The position numbers were made by a program, and so were the translations under genes. A stretch of DNA of 56,436 nt from Sphingopyxis sp. H115 (GTDB taxonomy: Bacteria; Pseudomonadota; Alphaproteobacteria; Sphingomonadales; Sphingomonadaceae). Every line of letters begins with the position of its first letter. Positions within the stretch are counted from its first letter, which is position 1. Under the pieces are notes generated by a model that searched no databases, was not told the DNA's origin, and saw nothing but the letters and a program-made list of their open reading frames with translations. Of the stretch, positions 7,894-17,064 are shown one piece after another. Location: contig NZ_LNSA01000029.1 of NCBI RefSeq assembly GCF_001468465.1, positions 1 through 56,436 on the forward strand, written 5' to 3'.

Positions 7894-9034
7894 CGGCTTT
7901 TGCCTCCAGGAATCTGCGTGGATTGACCGCTTCGCCGTTCAGGCGGACTTCGAAATGCAGGTGGCTGCCGGTCGACCGGCCGGTTGAGCCCATTTTGGCG
8001 ATTTGCTGGCCGGCGGTGACCTGCGTGCCGACCTTGGTGGTGAAACCCGACAAGTGGGCATAGCGGGTCAATATCCCCTGCCCATGATCGACCTCGACGA
8101 CATTGCCATAACCCGATTTGACGCCGACGAAGCTGACGCGTCCGGGCGCGGCGGCAAGGATCGGCGTGCCGATCGGGCCGCGGAAATCGAGACCGGCGTG
8201 CATTGCGCCAGCCCCCGTGAACGGATCGCGGCGATAGCCGAAGCCCGAGGACATCATCAGCACGTTGGCGGGGTTGCCCGAGGGCACCGCGACGAGCGTG
8301 CGTTCGAGCACTTCCATGCGGACCAACGCGCCGTCGAGCGCAGCGAAATTCGGACCGAGCGCCTTCGCCTTGCCCATGCGGCCGCGATAGGGGATAAACG
8401 GACCACCGCGGCCCGCTGCGGCGCTGCGCACGAGCGCATCGGGGTTGAGACCGAGCGCCGCGACTGCGGTTTCTGCCTTTGTCACCCGGCTGCGAACCGC
8501 CGCGAGCAGGCGCGCCGAAAAGGCTTCCTGCCGCGCTTCGAGACGCGCTAGAATCTGCGCTTCGGGCGGCAAATTGGGGTCGATCGCGCTGGTCTTGAGG
8601 GGCGCGGCCGGGGTTGCGGCGTCGCCGCCGGCCTTTTCCGCCGCTTCGGCGGGAACGGCGGAGGGATCGATCCCGAAATGGGTTTCGGCGAGGCTTTCGA
8701 GCAGCGCCTGACGCTCCTCGAGATCGGCGGCGGTTTCGGCGACGCGGTCGCGATATTTGGCGATTCGCGCTTCGGACGCTGCGGCGGCGGCCTGCTGCTT
8801 TGCGACGGCTGCCCGCTCGTCGGCGGTGAGCAACTGGTTGACGAGCACCGCCAACGTCGCACCCGCCCACGCAAGCAGGACGAGCCCCGCGATCAGGGCA
8901 ACGCGTTTTTGCCAAACGGCGCTGACACGCAGGAAACGGACATGCCCGTGCGTGCGAATGAAGATTTCATGGTCCTGGAACAGCGCGGATACGCGCTGGC
9001 GCCAGCGGCGCAGGCCCGTCGTTTTGGAAGACAA
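7823..9034 (-). CDS. M23 family metallopeptidase (membrane-anchored, coiled coil)
   Basis: A 403-residue bitopic protein with a cytoplasmic N-terminus of about 43 residues, one membrane helix (about 44-66), a periplasmic coiled coil rich in Ala/Glu/Arg (about 70-200) and a C-terminal LytM/M23 domain (about 255-375). Zinc ligands are visible as HAGLD (His279, Asp283) and the HLH pair (358-360), so the peptidase should be active, unlike degenerate EnvC/NlpD types. It is expected to cut cross-linking peptides in peptidoglycan. The last 23 codons overlap the start of the bactofilin gene. The order M23 then bactofilin is a known alphaproteobacterial module for localised wall remodelling. Confidence 0.9.
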   Translation of the reverse strand: MSSKTTGLRRWRQRVSALFQDHEIFIRTHGHVRFLRVSAVWQKRVALIAGLVLLAWAGATLAVLVNQLLTADERAAVAKQQAAAAASEARIAKYRDRVAETAADLEERQALLESLAETHFGIDPSAVPAEAAEKAGGDAATPAAPLKTSAIDPNLPPEAQILARLEARQEAFSARLLAAVRSRVTKAETAVAALGLNPDALVRSAAAGRGGPFIPYRGRMGKAKALGPNFAALDGALVRMEVLERTLVAVPSGNPANVLMMSSGFGYRRDPFTGAGAMHAGLDFRGPIGTPILAAAPGRVSFVGVKSGYGNVVEVDHGQGILTRYAHLSGFTTKVGTQVTAGQQIAKMGSTGRSTGSHLHFEVRLNGEAVNPRRFLEAKADVLEVKDDARQRVGSVAAARGAR

Positions 9035-9265
9035 GTCACGACCCCGTCTTTGTTTTTATGGAGCCCTCCGCCCCGACTTGGATGGCGCCTTATCAGCGAG
9101 ATGGCGACTCCGCGAATCTTTGGCGGGCGAGTCGGGTCGAGTCGAACCCATCATGCGGTGAACGGTGTCAAAATGGGCGAATGCTGCCATTTATGCAGTA
9201 AATGCCGCGCGAATCGGCCAAATTCATTGACGGCTTGCTTACCATTTTTGCCTAGGTCTAAGCGG
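9035..9265. other. Intergenic region between M23 peptidase and ICMT-like gene
   Basis: A 231-base divergent gap with no convincing gene. It must hold promoters for both flanking genes. At 9188-9204 there is an inverted repeat CATTTA-5-TAAATG, and a TTGACG at 9227 could be a -35 for the rightward gene, but no good -10 follows at the right spacing. Nothing else was recognised. Confidence 0.45.
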
Positions 9266-10672
9266 ATGAATATCATGGCCGAATCCGCCCCTTCCGGTCC
9301 CGCCGAATCGGCGATCGACCCGCTCGCAAAGGCCGGCGCGCGGCCGCGCTCGGCGGTCAGCGCGGGCGTCGGGCTCGTCGGGCTGGCGGGGCTCGTCGGC
9401 TATCTCTTGCTCGCTCGTTTCGCGCCCGACATCGCGGCGTTCCTTGGAATCGACTGGGGCGACCGCGGGCGGATGGACGGGCCCAGTTCGGCGATCGCGA
9501 GCGTTCTCGCCTGCGGCCTGCCGATGGTGCTGTGGTCGGTGCTGGTCGATAAGGTTCACCGCAATCCGTCGACGGGGATCGACTGGTCGCTGCGCCGTCC
9601 GTGGCGCGAAACGATCGATATCAGCTTGACCAAGCTCGCCGGCATGTGGGCGACCTGGGGGCTGATCGCGCTCATCTATGCGACGATGCGCTATTATTGG
9701 GAGGGCAATTATGCCTTTTCGATGAACCTGCTCGAAACGGTCGCGCCTTGGCTGCTGCTCGTCTCGGTGCCCTATATGCTGTGGCTCGACCGCCGCATGG
9801 TCGAACCGCGCGACGGATGCTGGCAGTTCGGGCGTTGGCTGATCGCACCCGGTCAGCCGGTCGACGGCCGCGCGATCGGCCACCATCTGCGCGCCTGGGC
9901 GGTGAAGGGCTTTTTCACCGCTTTCATGCTGTCGATCGTGCCGGGGAATTTCTCCTCGCTGGTCACGGTGCCGATGAGCGAGGTGTTCGCGAACCCCTAT
10001 ATGACCGGCATCTGGGCGATCAATTTCCTCTATCTGGTCGACGTCCATATCGCGACGGTCGGCTATATCCTGACGTTAAAGCCGCTCGACGCGCATATCC
10101 GCACCGCCAATCCCTATGGCATGGCATGGGTCGCGGCGCTCGTCTGTTACCCGCCCTTCATCCTGATGAACGGCGGCCCGCTCGACTATCAGGTGAACGG
10201 GTCCGACTGGGGCTATTGGCTCGCAGGCCACGACAATCTGATGATCGCCTGGGGGATCGTGCTTGTCGGCCTGACCGCGGTCTACAGCTGGGCGACAATG
10301 GCGTTCGGCATCCGCTTTTCGAACCTGACGCACCGCGGCGTGATCACGCACGGGCCGTATAAATATACGCGCCACCCTGCCTATATTTCGAAGAATTTGA
10401 GCTGGTGGGTCGGCTCGCTCCCCTTCCTCGTCACTGCCGGCGGCTGGGTCGAGGGCGCGCGCAACGTCGTGCTGCTCGGGCTCGTCAGCGGCGTCTATTA
10501 CTGGCGCGCCAAGACCGAGGAGAAGCATCTCCTCGCCGATCCCGCCTATGTCGCCTACTGGAACTGGGCGCAGGACAATGCGCTAGTCCCGCGCTTCTTC
10601 GCCAGGTTGACCGGGCGCAAGCGCCCGCTGGTCCGGCTGGAGCCCGATCCGCGCGTCGGGCCGGTCGCCTGA
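9266..10672 (+). CDS. Isoprenylcysteine carboxyl methyltransferase-like membrane protein
   Basis: A 468-residue polytopic membrane protein with about eight to ten hydrophobic segments. The C-terminal part (about 360-450) shows the ICMT/PEMT-type methyltransferase signature: HGPYKYTRHPAYISKNLSWW, then a helix and EEKHLLADPAYVAYW. This family uses S-adenosylmethionine to methylate lipidic or membrane-buried substrates; bacterial substrates are mostly unknown. The protein is much longer than the core of about 200 residues, so the N-terminal 350 residues are a separate membrane module. The start at 9266 is preferred because it falls after the divergent promoter region; ATG at 9275 is equally possible and neither has a strong ribosome-binding site. 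Confidence 0.78.
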   Translation: MNIMAESAPSGPAESAIDPLAKAGARPRSAVSAGVGLVGLAGLVGYLLLARFAPDIAAFLGIDWGDRGRMDGPSSAIASVLACGLPMVLWSVLVDKVHRNPSTGIDWSLRRPWRETIDISLTKLAGMWATWGLIALIYATMRYYWEGNYAFSMNLLETVAPWLLLVSVPYMLWLDRRMVEPRDGCWQFGRWLIAPGQPVDGRAIGHHLRAWAVKGFFTAFMLSIVPGNFSSLVTVPMSEVFANPYMTGIWAINFLYLVDVHIATVGYILTLKPLDAHIRTANPYGMAWVAALVCYPPFILMNGGPLDYQVNGSDWGYWLAGHDNLMIAWGIVLVGLTAVYSWATMAFGIRFSNLTHRGVITHGPYKYTRHPAYISKNLSWWVGSLPFLVTAGGWVEGARNVVLLGLVSGVYYWRAKTEEKHLLADPAYVAYWNWAQDNALVPRFFARLTGRKRPLVRLEPDPRVGPVA

Positions 10673-10711
10673 CCGCGCGGAAGTTTCCTCACGCGCGGTC
10701 AGGTCATTGCA

Positions 10712-12973
10712 TCAGAACTTCACGCCCGCCTCGATCCCGTAGATGCGGGGTTCGTTGACGTAGCTGGTCAGATTGTTGAAATCGATGCCGCCGGTCGGCG
10801 ATTCATCATTGGTAATGTTGCGCACGAAGCCCGCGATGTCGAAGCGGTCGGTCTTGTAACCGACACGCACGCCGCCCTCGATCAGCTTGTCGTCGGAAAA
10901 TTCGACCGAGCGATAGAGGAAGAACTGGACCTTCGAGCGGTAGTACCAGTCGGTGAAGGCATAGATGGCGCCGTCGCCGACGGGGATTTCATAACCCGCG
11001 GTCGCGTTGAGCGTCCACTTCGGCGACTGCGGCAACTGGTTGCCGTCGATCGAGAAGATGCCCGGGCTGCCGGCGCGTGGCGGATCGAGTACAGTGCACG
11101 GCGTCGCCGAGCCGCAGCCCGCGACGAAGGCATTGGCATCGTCGATCTCGGCGATATTCCATGCGCCGCCGACCGAGAAGGTCAGGCCGCGTGCGGGTGC
11201 CGCCTGCAATTCGGCTTCAATGCCATGGCCCTTTGCATCGACATTGAGCAGGCTCGCGACGTTTGACGTGCCGCCGACCGCGGTGAGCTGCAGATCCTTG
11301 GTGTCGAAATAATAGCCGGTCAGGTTGAAACGGACGCGGTTGTCGAGGAAGTTGGTCTTGATCCCCGCCTCGTACGACATCGTCTCTTCCTGGTCGGCCG
11401 TTGAAATGACGCGCGAGAAGGTCAGGCGGCCCTGCACCGACGGCGCGCGATAGCCACGCGCGACACGGGCGTAGAGGGTCACCGCGTCCGACGCTTCATA
11501 GGTCGCGCTGGCGTCCCATGTCAGCAGCTTGCCCTTGACCTTGGCGGCCTGCGGCGGAACCGGCGTGTTCGGGTTGACGACGAAGTCGGGGCGCGTTTCG
11601 ACCGGCCGCGACGCGACGAAATCGCGCGTGTCGTGGTTGTAGCGCGCGCCGGCCTGCAGCTTGAAGCCATTGTCGAATTCATAATTGACCGAACCGAAGA
11701 TGCCGTAAGCTTCGCTGTCCTGACGCTGGACCGCGATCGCCGACGGGGTGGCGTCGGTCGGGCCGCCGAACTCGAAGCTCGAAATGTCGAGCTTCTCGTC
11801 GAAGTAGAAGGCGCCGAACTGATAGCCGAGCCCCCCGCTGTTGTTCGACGCGATGCGGAACTCCTGCGTGAACTGGTCGAGGCTCGGCACATTGTCCTGG
11901 CTCTGCGCTTGGAAGGGGATGAGGCCCGGGCCCGATTCGGGCAGGAAGACCGCGCCGAAGCCGCCGTCGATGTCGCCACGGCTGCGGAAATTGCCGTTCC
12001 AGTAAGAGGTGATCGAATAAGCCGTCACCGGCCCGAAATCATATTCGAGGTTCAGCCCGACATTGTAGGTGTTGAGCTTCTGGAAATTGATCCCGTCCTG
12101 CCACACCTTGTCGCGTTCGAATTCGGTGCCCGCGCCGCCGAGGCCGACCAGTTCGTTGCTGCCCGGCACCTGCGTATTGGCGCGGAAGATGATCGCCGAG
12201 CCGTCATAGACGCGCACCTGCCCGGTTACACGTCCGGTGAAGGGGCCGTTTTCATATTGCAGCTGGAGGCGCGCGGCGATGTCGTCATAGCCGCCAAGAT
12301 CATTCTTGTCCGTGGTCGCGATATTGTCGACCCAGTCGTTGCGATGCTGGTAGATACCCGAAAGGCGGACCGAGAAGCCATTGTCGTCGGCGGCACCTGC
12401 CGCGACCTCGACCTGGCTGGTGCCATAGCGGCCATAGGAAACGCGGGCATAGCCGCCGGTCTTGCCGGGCTTGACGGTGTCGAACTTGACGATGCCCGCC
12501 GGCGTGTTGCGGCCAAACAGCGTGCCCTGCGGCCCGCGCAGGACTTCGACACGGTCGAGATCGAAGATCGGAAAGCCCTTGAGGATCGGGTTTTCGAGCA
12601 CGACATCGTCATAGACGAGGCTGACCGGCTGCGACGCGTTGAGGTCGAAGTCGGTGTTGCCGAGCCCGCGGATATAAAATCGCGGAAAGGTGCGGCCGAA
12701 CGAGCTTTCGATGTTCAGGCTGGGGACGCGGCCCGCGAGTACGCGTACGTCCGACCCGGTCGAGGTGATCGCCCCGAGCGTGTCGCCCGACAGAACGCTG
12801 ACCGCGACCGGCACGTCCTGCAGGCTTTCCTCGCGGCGCTGTGCGGTGACGACGATGTCACCGAGGCCGCTGTCGCCCTCGGCGACGGGGGTTTCCTGTG
12901 CCGCAGCGGGCGCGACCCAGCTTCCGGCGGCGAGGGCAAAGCTTATAGCAATAGCGGAAGGAAAATGGCGCAT
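10712..12973 (-). CDS. TonB-dependent outer-membrane receptor
   Basis: A 753-residue TonB-dependent receptor. It has a signal peptide ending near AAAQ (about residue 25), a TonB-box region and plug start (DIVVTAQRREESLQDVPVAV), plug motifs RVEVLRGPQGTLFGRNTPAG, and a 22-strand barrel ending in the aromatic residue of GIEAGVKF as required for BAM insertion. It should import a large or scarce substrate such as a siderophore, sugar or aromatic compound across the outer membrane. No substrate-specific genes lie next to it. It is a single-gene minus-strand unit with a 306-base upstream gap that includes a candidate promoter. Confidence 0.93.
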   Translation of the reverse strand: MRHFPSAIAISFALAAGSWVAPAAAQETPVAEGDSGLGDIVVTAQRREESLQDVPVAVSVLSGDTLGAITSTGSDVRVLAGRVPSLNIESSFGRTFPRFYIRGLGNTDFDLNASQPVSLVYDDVVLENPILKGFPIFDLDRVEVLRGPQGTLFGRNTPAGIVKFDTVKPGKTGGYARVSYGRYGTSQVEVAAGAADDNGFSVRLSGIYQHRNDWVDNIATTDKNDLGGYDDIAARLQLQYENGPFTGRVTGQVRVYDGSAIIFRANTQVPGSNELVGLGGAGTEFERDKVWQDGINFQKLNTYNVGLNLEYDFGPVTAYSITSYWNGNFRSRGDIDGGFGAVFLPESGPGLIPFQAQSQDNVPSLDQFTQEFRIASNNSGGLGYQFGAFYFDEKLDISSFEFGGPTDATPSAIAVQRQDSEAYGIFGSVNYEFDNGFKLQAGARYNHDTRDFVASRPVETRPDFVVNPNTPVPPQAAKVKGKLLTWDASATYEASDAVTLYARVARGYRAPSVQGRLTFSRVISTADQEETMSYEAGIKTNFLDNRVRFNLTGYYFDTKDLQLTAVGGTSNVASLLNVDAKGHGIEAELQAAPARGLTFSVGGAWNIAEIDDANAFVAGCGSATPCTVLDPPRAGSPGIFSIDGNQLPQSPKWTLNATAGYEIPVGDGAIYAFTDWYYRSKVQFFLYRSVEFSDDKLIEGGVRVGYKTDRFDIAGFVRNITNDESPTGGIDFNNLTSYVNEPRIYGIEAGVKF

Positions 12974-13058
12974 GGGCGAGCTTCCTGAAACAGAGTTGAC
13001 GATGGGAGAGTAAAAACCAACGGTTCTTTGACGCCGAGCGCCCGCGCAATCAATCGCC

Positions 13059-13087
13059 GAAGCAGGCCCCGCTTACGTTCATGTCAA
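13059..13087 (-). promoter_or_regulatory. Candidate promoter of the TonB receptor gene
   Basis: Read on the minus strand, TTGACA (13087-13082) is followed after 17 bases by TGCTTC (13064-13059). The -35 is perfect and the -10 weak, as is common in alphaproteobacteria. It lies about 90 bases upstream of the receptor ATG. Confidence 0.4.
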
Positions 13088-13160
13088 CAGTGTTGCTGAA
13101 TTGCTGCACTTTTGGGGCGGCGCATCGGCTTGCGATCGGGCGCGGGCCCATATGTCATCG

Positions 13161-13229
13161 TCATCGCGGACTTGATCCAAAATCCACCGCAGCACCGAAG
13201 TCATGGACCCCGGATCAAGTCCGGGATGA
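13161..13229. repeat. Palindromic interspersed repeat
   Basis: Two 18-base arms, 13161-13178 (TCATCGCGGACTTGATCC) and 13212-13229 (GGATCAAGTCCGGGATGA), are reverse complements with one mismatch and enclose 33 bases. This unit resembles a repeat that I know to be very frequent between sphingomonad genes, where its translation gives the familiar false peptide HPGLDPGS. Copy number in this genome cannot be seen here. It could act as a bidirectional transcript 3'-end hairpin between gshA and the receptor gene. Confidence 0.75.
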
Positions 13230-13279
13230 TGAAGTATAAGAAAAAATGCAGCTTCACGTTCCAAATCGGACGTCGGCGC

Positions 13280-14662
13280 TTAGAAGCTCAGCTCGTCATA
13301 GATTTTCGATAGATCGCCGCCCCACGGGCCTTCGTAACGGTCGAGGAGGTCGTGGGCGGGGGATTTGCCGCTCTTGGCAATGCGGCGGAGCGGTTCGAGG
13401 AAGCCGACCTCGTTGTCACCCATCGAATTGACCTCGCCACGCGCTGCGAGGCCTGCCGCGGCGATGTCGAGAACGCGGTGGGCGAGGTCGCCGACCGTGC
13501 CGCCTCCCGGGGCGGGGGCGTCGAGGCCCTCGCTCGGCACCGCGTCGCGCAGCGCCTGCTGCTCCTCGATACTCCAGCCCTTGACGACGTCCCAGGCGGC
13601 GTCGAGCGCGCCCTGGTCGTAGAGCAGGCCTACCCACAGCGCCGGGAGCGCACAGATGCGGTTCCATGGACCGCCGTCAGCGCCGCGCATTTCGAGGAAG
13701 CTCTTGAGCCGCACTTCGGGAAATGCGGTTGAGAGATGGTCGTTCCAGTCGGAAAGACGCGGCTTTTCGCCGGGGAGCGCGGGCAACTCGCCCTTCAGGA
13801 AATCGCGGAAGCTCTGCCCCGCGGCGTCGATATATTTGCCGTCGCGGAAGACGAAATACATCGGCACGTCGAGCATATAATCGACATAGCGTTCATAGCC
13901 GAAGCTCTCCTCGAACACGAAAGGCAGCATCCCCGTTCGCGCGGGGTCGGTGTCGGTCCAGATATGGCTGCGATACGACATATAGCCGTTGGGCTTGCCC
14001 TCGGTGAAGGGCGATGAGGCAAAGAGCGCGGTCGCGAGCGGCTGGAGCGCGAGAGATACCCGGAATTTCTGCACCATGTCCGCCTCGCTCGCATAATCGA
14101 GGTTGGTCTGAATCGTGCAGGTGCGCAGCATCATGTCGAGCCCCAAGCTGCCGACGCGCGGCATATGCTCGAGCATGATCTTGTAGCGCCCCTTGGGCAT
14201 GATCGGCAGTTCGGCGCGCGTCTTGTCGGGCCACATGCCAAGGCCGAGGAAGCCGAGCCCGAGTTCGGCGCCGACCTCTTTCACCTGTTTCAAATGCCGG
14301 CCGGTTTCAGCGCAGGTCTGGTGGAGATTTTCGAGCGGCGCGCCGGACAGTTCCAACTGCCCCGCGGGCTCGAGGCTGACGGTGCCGTCGCTGCCCGCCA
14401 GCGCGATGACCTTTCCGCCCTCGATCACCGGTTCCCAGCCGAAGCGGGTGAGCGCCATCAACAGGTCGTGGATGCCGCCGGGTTCGTCGTAGGAGGGCGC
14501 GCGGTGGTCGGCGGTGCGATAGACGAATTTCTCATGCTCCGTCCCGATGCGCCATTGTTCGCGGGGCTTTTCGCCCCTGATCATGGGGGCCGCAAGCTGG
14601 TCGCGGTTTTCGACGATGGGATCGTTGCTGTCCGAAGCGGTGCGCGTGCTCATTTCGCGCAT
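13280..14662 (-). CDS. gshA: Glutamate-cysteine ligase (plant/alphaproteobacterial type)
   Basis: A 460-residue GCS2-type ligase that joins glutamate and cysteine with ATP, the first step of glutathione synthesis. Family marks are GTEHEKFVY near residue 40, the glycine/acid-rich GRYKIMLEHMPRVG (about 175) and the CTIQTNLDYASEADMV segment (about 200), all typical of the plant-like class and not of the E. coli GshA class. The start may be ATG 14662 or, nine bases later, ATG 14653; neither has a ribosome-binding site. A TATACC box lies only 11 bases before the first ATG on the minus strand, so a leaderless message is possible. It follows the DUF11 gene pair by 42 bases on the same strand. Confidence 0.92.
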   Translation of the reverse strand: MREMSTRTASDSNDPIVENRDQLAAPMIRGEKPREQWRIGTEHEKFVYRTADHRAPSYDEPGGIHDLLMALTRFGWEPVIEGGKVIALAGSDGTVSLEPAGQLELSGAPLENLHQTCAETGRHLKQVKEVGAELGLGFLGLGMWPDKTRAELPIMPKGRYKIMLEHMPRVGSLGLDMMLRTCTIQTNLDYASEADMVQKFRVSLALQPLATALFASSPFTEGKPNGYMSYRSHIWTDTDPARTGMLPFVFEESFGYERYVDYMLDVPMYFVFRDGKYIDAAGQSFRDFLKGELPALPGEKPRLSDWNDHLSTAFPEVRLKSFLEMRGADGGPWNRICALPALWVGLLYDQGALDAAWDVVKGWSIEEQQALRDAVPSEGLDAPAPGGGTVGDLAHRVLDIAAAGLAARGEVNSMGDNEVGFLEPLRRIAKSGKSPAHDLLDRYEGPWGGDLSKIYDELSF

Positions 14663-14704
14663 TTAGACTATCCGGTATAGAATGCAATCGGGCTATGAAC
14701 GCCC

Positions 14705-17062
14705 CTATTCGACCCTGGCGCGCAGCTCGATCGCGAAGCTCGATCCCGGCGCCATCGCCCCCTGCGGGCGGACGCGCACATGCGTCACCGCGGGGTCGAC
14801 GCCGTGGACATCGGGGGTGGGTACATAAGCCCAGCTGGCGCCGCCGTCGTTTGAAAACTCCAGGCTGTCGGCGGTGCTCGCGAGGCTGGTGAAGGCATAG
14901 CTGAGCCCGCTCGCGCCCGCCGCAAAGCGCACCGGGCCGGGCCCGGGGGCGAAGGTGCCGACGAACAGCGCAAGGTTTGCCGGGACCGCGTCGGTGACGA
15001 CGACGCTGCCCGCCGTCGCCTGCGTCCCCGCCGGCGCGGAGACCGTGAGCGTGTAGGTGGCAAGACCGCCGGGGATCAGCTTTGGGTTGGCCGTGCCGTT
15101 GACGGGGTCGCTGTAGGCGAGCGAGGTCTTGGCGATCGCGAGCGGCAGCACATAGGCATTGGTGTAGGTGCAGGTCGTCGGCGTCGTGCTGCCCGCGATC
15201 GTTAGCGTGCGCCCGGTCGGGCCGCTGGCAAGCGGGCTGCCGCCGGCGCATTCGACGCTTGCATTATAAAGCGCGGCGACCGCGCCGCCGCCCCATGTCT
15301 CGGCGGGCAGGGTGACCGTGTCGCCCGCGCGCACGGTGACATAGCTGCCCATCACGGCATTGGGCGCGGTCGAGGCGAAGCTCGCGTTCGCGGTGCCGCC
15401 GCTCGTCGTCGCGGCGGCGCTGTGTCCCGCCGTCGCGCCGCTCCATACCTTGGCGAGACGGAGTTGCTGCGCGATGCGATTGTTGGTGAAGGTACAGATA
15501 ATCGCGGTGTCGGCAGCGCTCACGGTCAGCACATTGCCCGCGAGCGCGGCGGCATTGCCCGTGCAGGCCAGGGCAGCATCATAATGCGCCGCGCTGCCGA
15601 CCGAGAAGGTCTCCGACAGCGTTGCAGCCTCGGCGGCATAGACCGTGACCGCGGCGTTGGTGTCGGTTTCTTTCGCGGCGTTGGCGACCGACAGGAAGCT
15701 GGCGTTGTTCAGCAGGCCCATTGTTGCGAGGGTCGCAGCGTCGGCCAGCTTTGCATTGGCCCACGTCTTGCGCAGGACGAGCGTCGCCGACTTGCGGCTG
15801 TTTGTCCAGGTGCAGGTGAGCGCGCTGCCCGAGGGCATGGTGACGGTGCGGCTGAGCCCGCTGCCCGATGTCGCGACGATCGCATTGTCGCTGTTGCGGC
15901 GGCATTCGAGGGTGGAATTATAATTGGCGGCGCTGCCGCTGGTGAAGCTTTCGGTCAGCGTCAACGTGCTGCCCGCGACCGCGATGCTGGTCGCGTTGCT
16001 GCTGGCGCCGCCGACAGCCGAGCTGCCGCCGACGGGCAGAAAGCCGCCGGCAATCGAAAGGTTCACCGCATCGCCCGCGATCCCGTTGGACCATGCCTTG
16101 GCAAGGACGACGGGCGAATCATTGTCGGTGATCGTATAGGTTGCGCCGGTGACCGGGGCGCCGCCGCAGCTTGCGGTGCTCGACAGGGTGTAGCCGGTGC
16201 CGCCCGTGAGCGCGATCTCGATCGTCTCGCTGCTCTCGGTGCCGGTATCGTCGGTGATGGCGATACCCAAGGGCACAAGCGTGTTTGTATAGGTTCCCGC
16301 AGGCAGGGTGACCGTGAAATTCGCGCTGCCGTTCGGGGTCGTATAGTCGCTGCCGCGTGTCGCGGTCCCGCCCGTGATGCTGACATTCACCGTGCGCGCG
16401 GCAAAGAGCGTGCCGTTGACGCGCAGTTGCGGCAGGTTCGCGCTTGCGATCGATTCGACCCCTGCGGCGCTGGCGGTCGACAGCTCGACGAAGGGATTGA
16501 GCGTGATGCGGATGTCGTCGAGAAAATTGCCGATACTGCCGGCATCGGTGGTGACGAACTGGACGCGCTGCACCCCCGACGCGCCGCTGTAGGTCGCGCT
16601 GCCGTTATTGACGTTCCAGACCTGGTTCGCGGTGGTCGACGATTGGGTCGCAAGGTTCTGGATCAGCGTGCCCGAACCATTTGCGATCTGGAAGCGCGCG
16701 GTCTGCGTCGCGGGGCCGCCGCTGCGCGCGCGGTGCGCGAAGGTCCAGCCGATCGGCTCGCCGCTGACCATGCAGATATTCTGGTAGAGCGCGCCCGGAT
16801 TGTGCGCGTTCATTTCGGCGTGGACCGATCCGTCATAGGAGGGGACGCCGTTGAACCCCGAATCCCACAGCTCGATCTGGCCCGAGGTCGATTCCCAGCC
16901 GGGTACTGAGCCATTGGCATAGATTTCGTAATTGGCGCCGCCCGCGCCCTGCGGATTGTTCGATTCGAACGAGGGATTGACGATCACGCGCTGCGCCGCC
17001 GTCGGCACCGCGCCGAAGACGAGCGCGCAGGCGGCGAGCGCGGCGGTTAGGCGGGTCCGCAC
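14705..17062 (-). CDS. Large secreted Calx-beta / SpaA-like repeat / DUF11 protein
   Basis: A 785-residue exported protein of unknown function. Residues 1-23 form a signal peptide. About 25-190 is a jelly-roll-like domain (VNPSFESNNPQ start). About 195-315 is a Calx-beta-like domain ending in TYTITDNDSP. Three tandem repeats of about 105 residues follow (about 317-425, 426-530 and 531-640), each opening with a K-x-W motif (LAKAW, LRKTW, LAKVW) and closing with CTWTN, CTFTN or CTYTN. The last part (641-785) is DUF11-like. No sortase, PEP-CTERM, autotransporter or lipid anchor is visible, so release or binding by an unknown route is likely. The start is GTG at 17062, only 2 bases after the stop of the preceding gene, so translation should be coupled. 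Confidence 0.75.
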   Translation of the reverse strand: MRTRLTAALAACALVFGAVPTAAQRVIVNPSFESNNPQGAGGANYEIYANGSVPGWESTSGQIELWDSGFNGVPSYDGSVHAEMNAHNPGALYQNICMVSGEPIGWTFAHRARSGGPATQTARFQIANGSGTLIQNLATQSSTTANQVWNVNNGSATYSGASGVQRVQFVTTDAGSIGNFLDDIRITLNPFVELSTASAAGVESIASANLPQLRVNGTLFAARTVNVSITGGTATRGSDYTTPNGSANFTVTLPAGTYTNTLVPLGIAITDDTGTESSETIEIALTGGTGYTLSSTASCGGAPVTGATYTITDNDSPVVLAKAWSNGIAGDAVNLSIAGGFLPVGGSSAVGGASSNATSIAVAGSTLTLTESFTSGSAANYNSTLECRRNSDNAIVATSGSGLSRTVTMPSGSALTCTWTNSRKSATLVLRKTWANAKLADAATLATMGLLNNASFLSVANAAKETDTNAAVTVYAAEAATLSETFSVGSAAHYDAALACTGNAAALAGNVLTVSAADTAIICTFTNNRIAQQLRLAKVWSGATAGHSAAATTSGGTANASFASTAPNAVMGSYVTVRAGDTVTLPAETWGGGAVAALYNASVECAGGSPLASGPTGRTLTIAGSTTPTTCTYTNAYVLPLAIAKTSLAYSDPVNGTANPKLIPGGLATYTLTVSAPAGTQATAGSVVVTDAVPANLALFVGTFAPGPGPVRFAAGASGLSYAFTSLASTADSLEFSNDGGASWAYVPTPDVHGVDPAVTHVRVRPQGAMAPGSSFAIELRARVE

Positions 17063-17064
17063 CG

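Larger units (their letters stand above)
12974..13279. other. Intergenic region between gshA and TonB receptor
   Basis: A 306-base gap with no real gene. It contains a candidate promoter for the receptor and a palindromic interspersed repeat (both listed separately). A 61-codon minus-strand frame here is an artefact of the repeat. Confidence 0.7.

Noticed and set aside
7593..8915. 440-codon minus-strand frame overlapping the M23 and bactofilin genes
   Set aside because: Arg-rich shadow of the M23 gene in another frame; the true frame has catalytic motifs and a membrane anchor.
13079..13264. 61-codon minus-strand open frame containing the HPGLDPGS phrase
   Set aside because: It is created by the palindromic repeat at 13161-13229; this phrase is a known artefact of that repeat family in sphingomonads.
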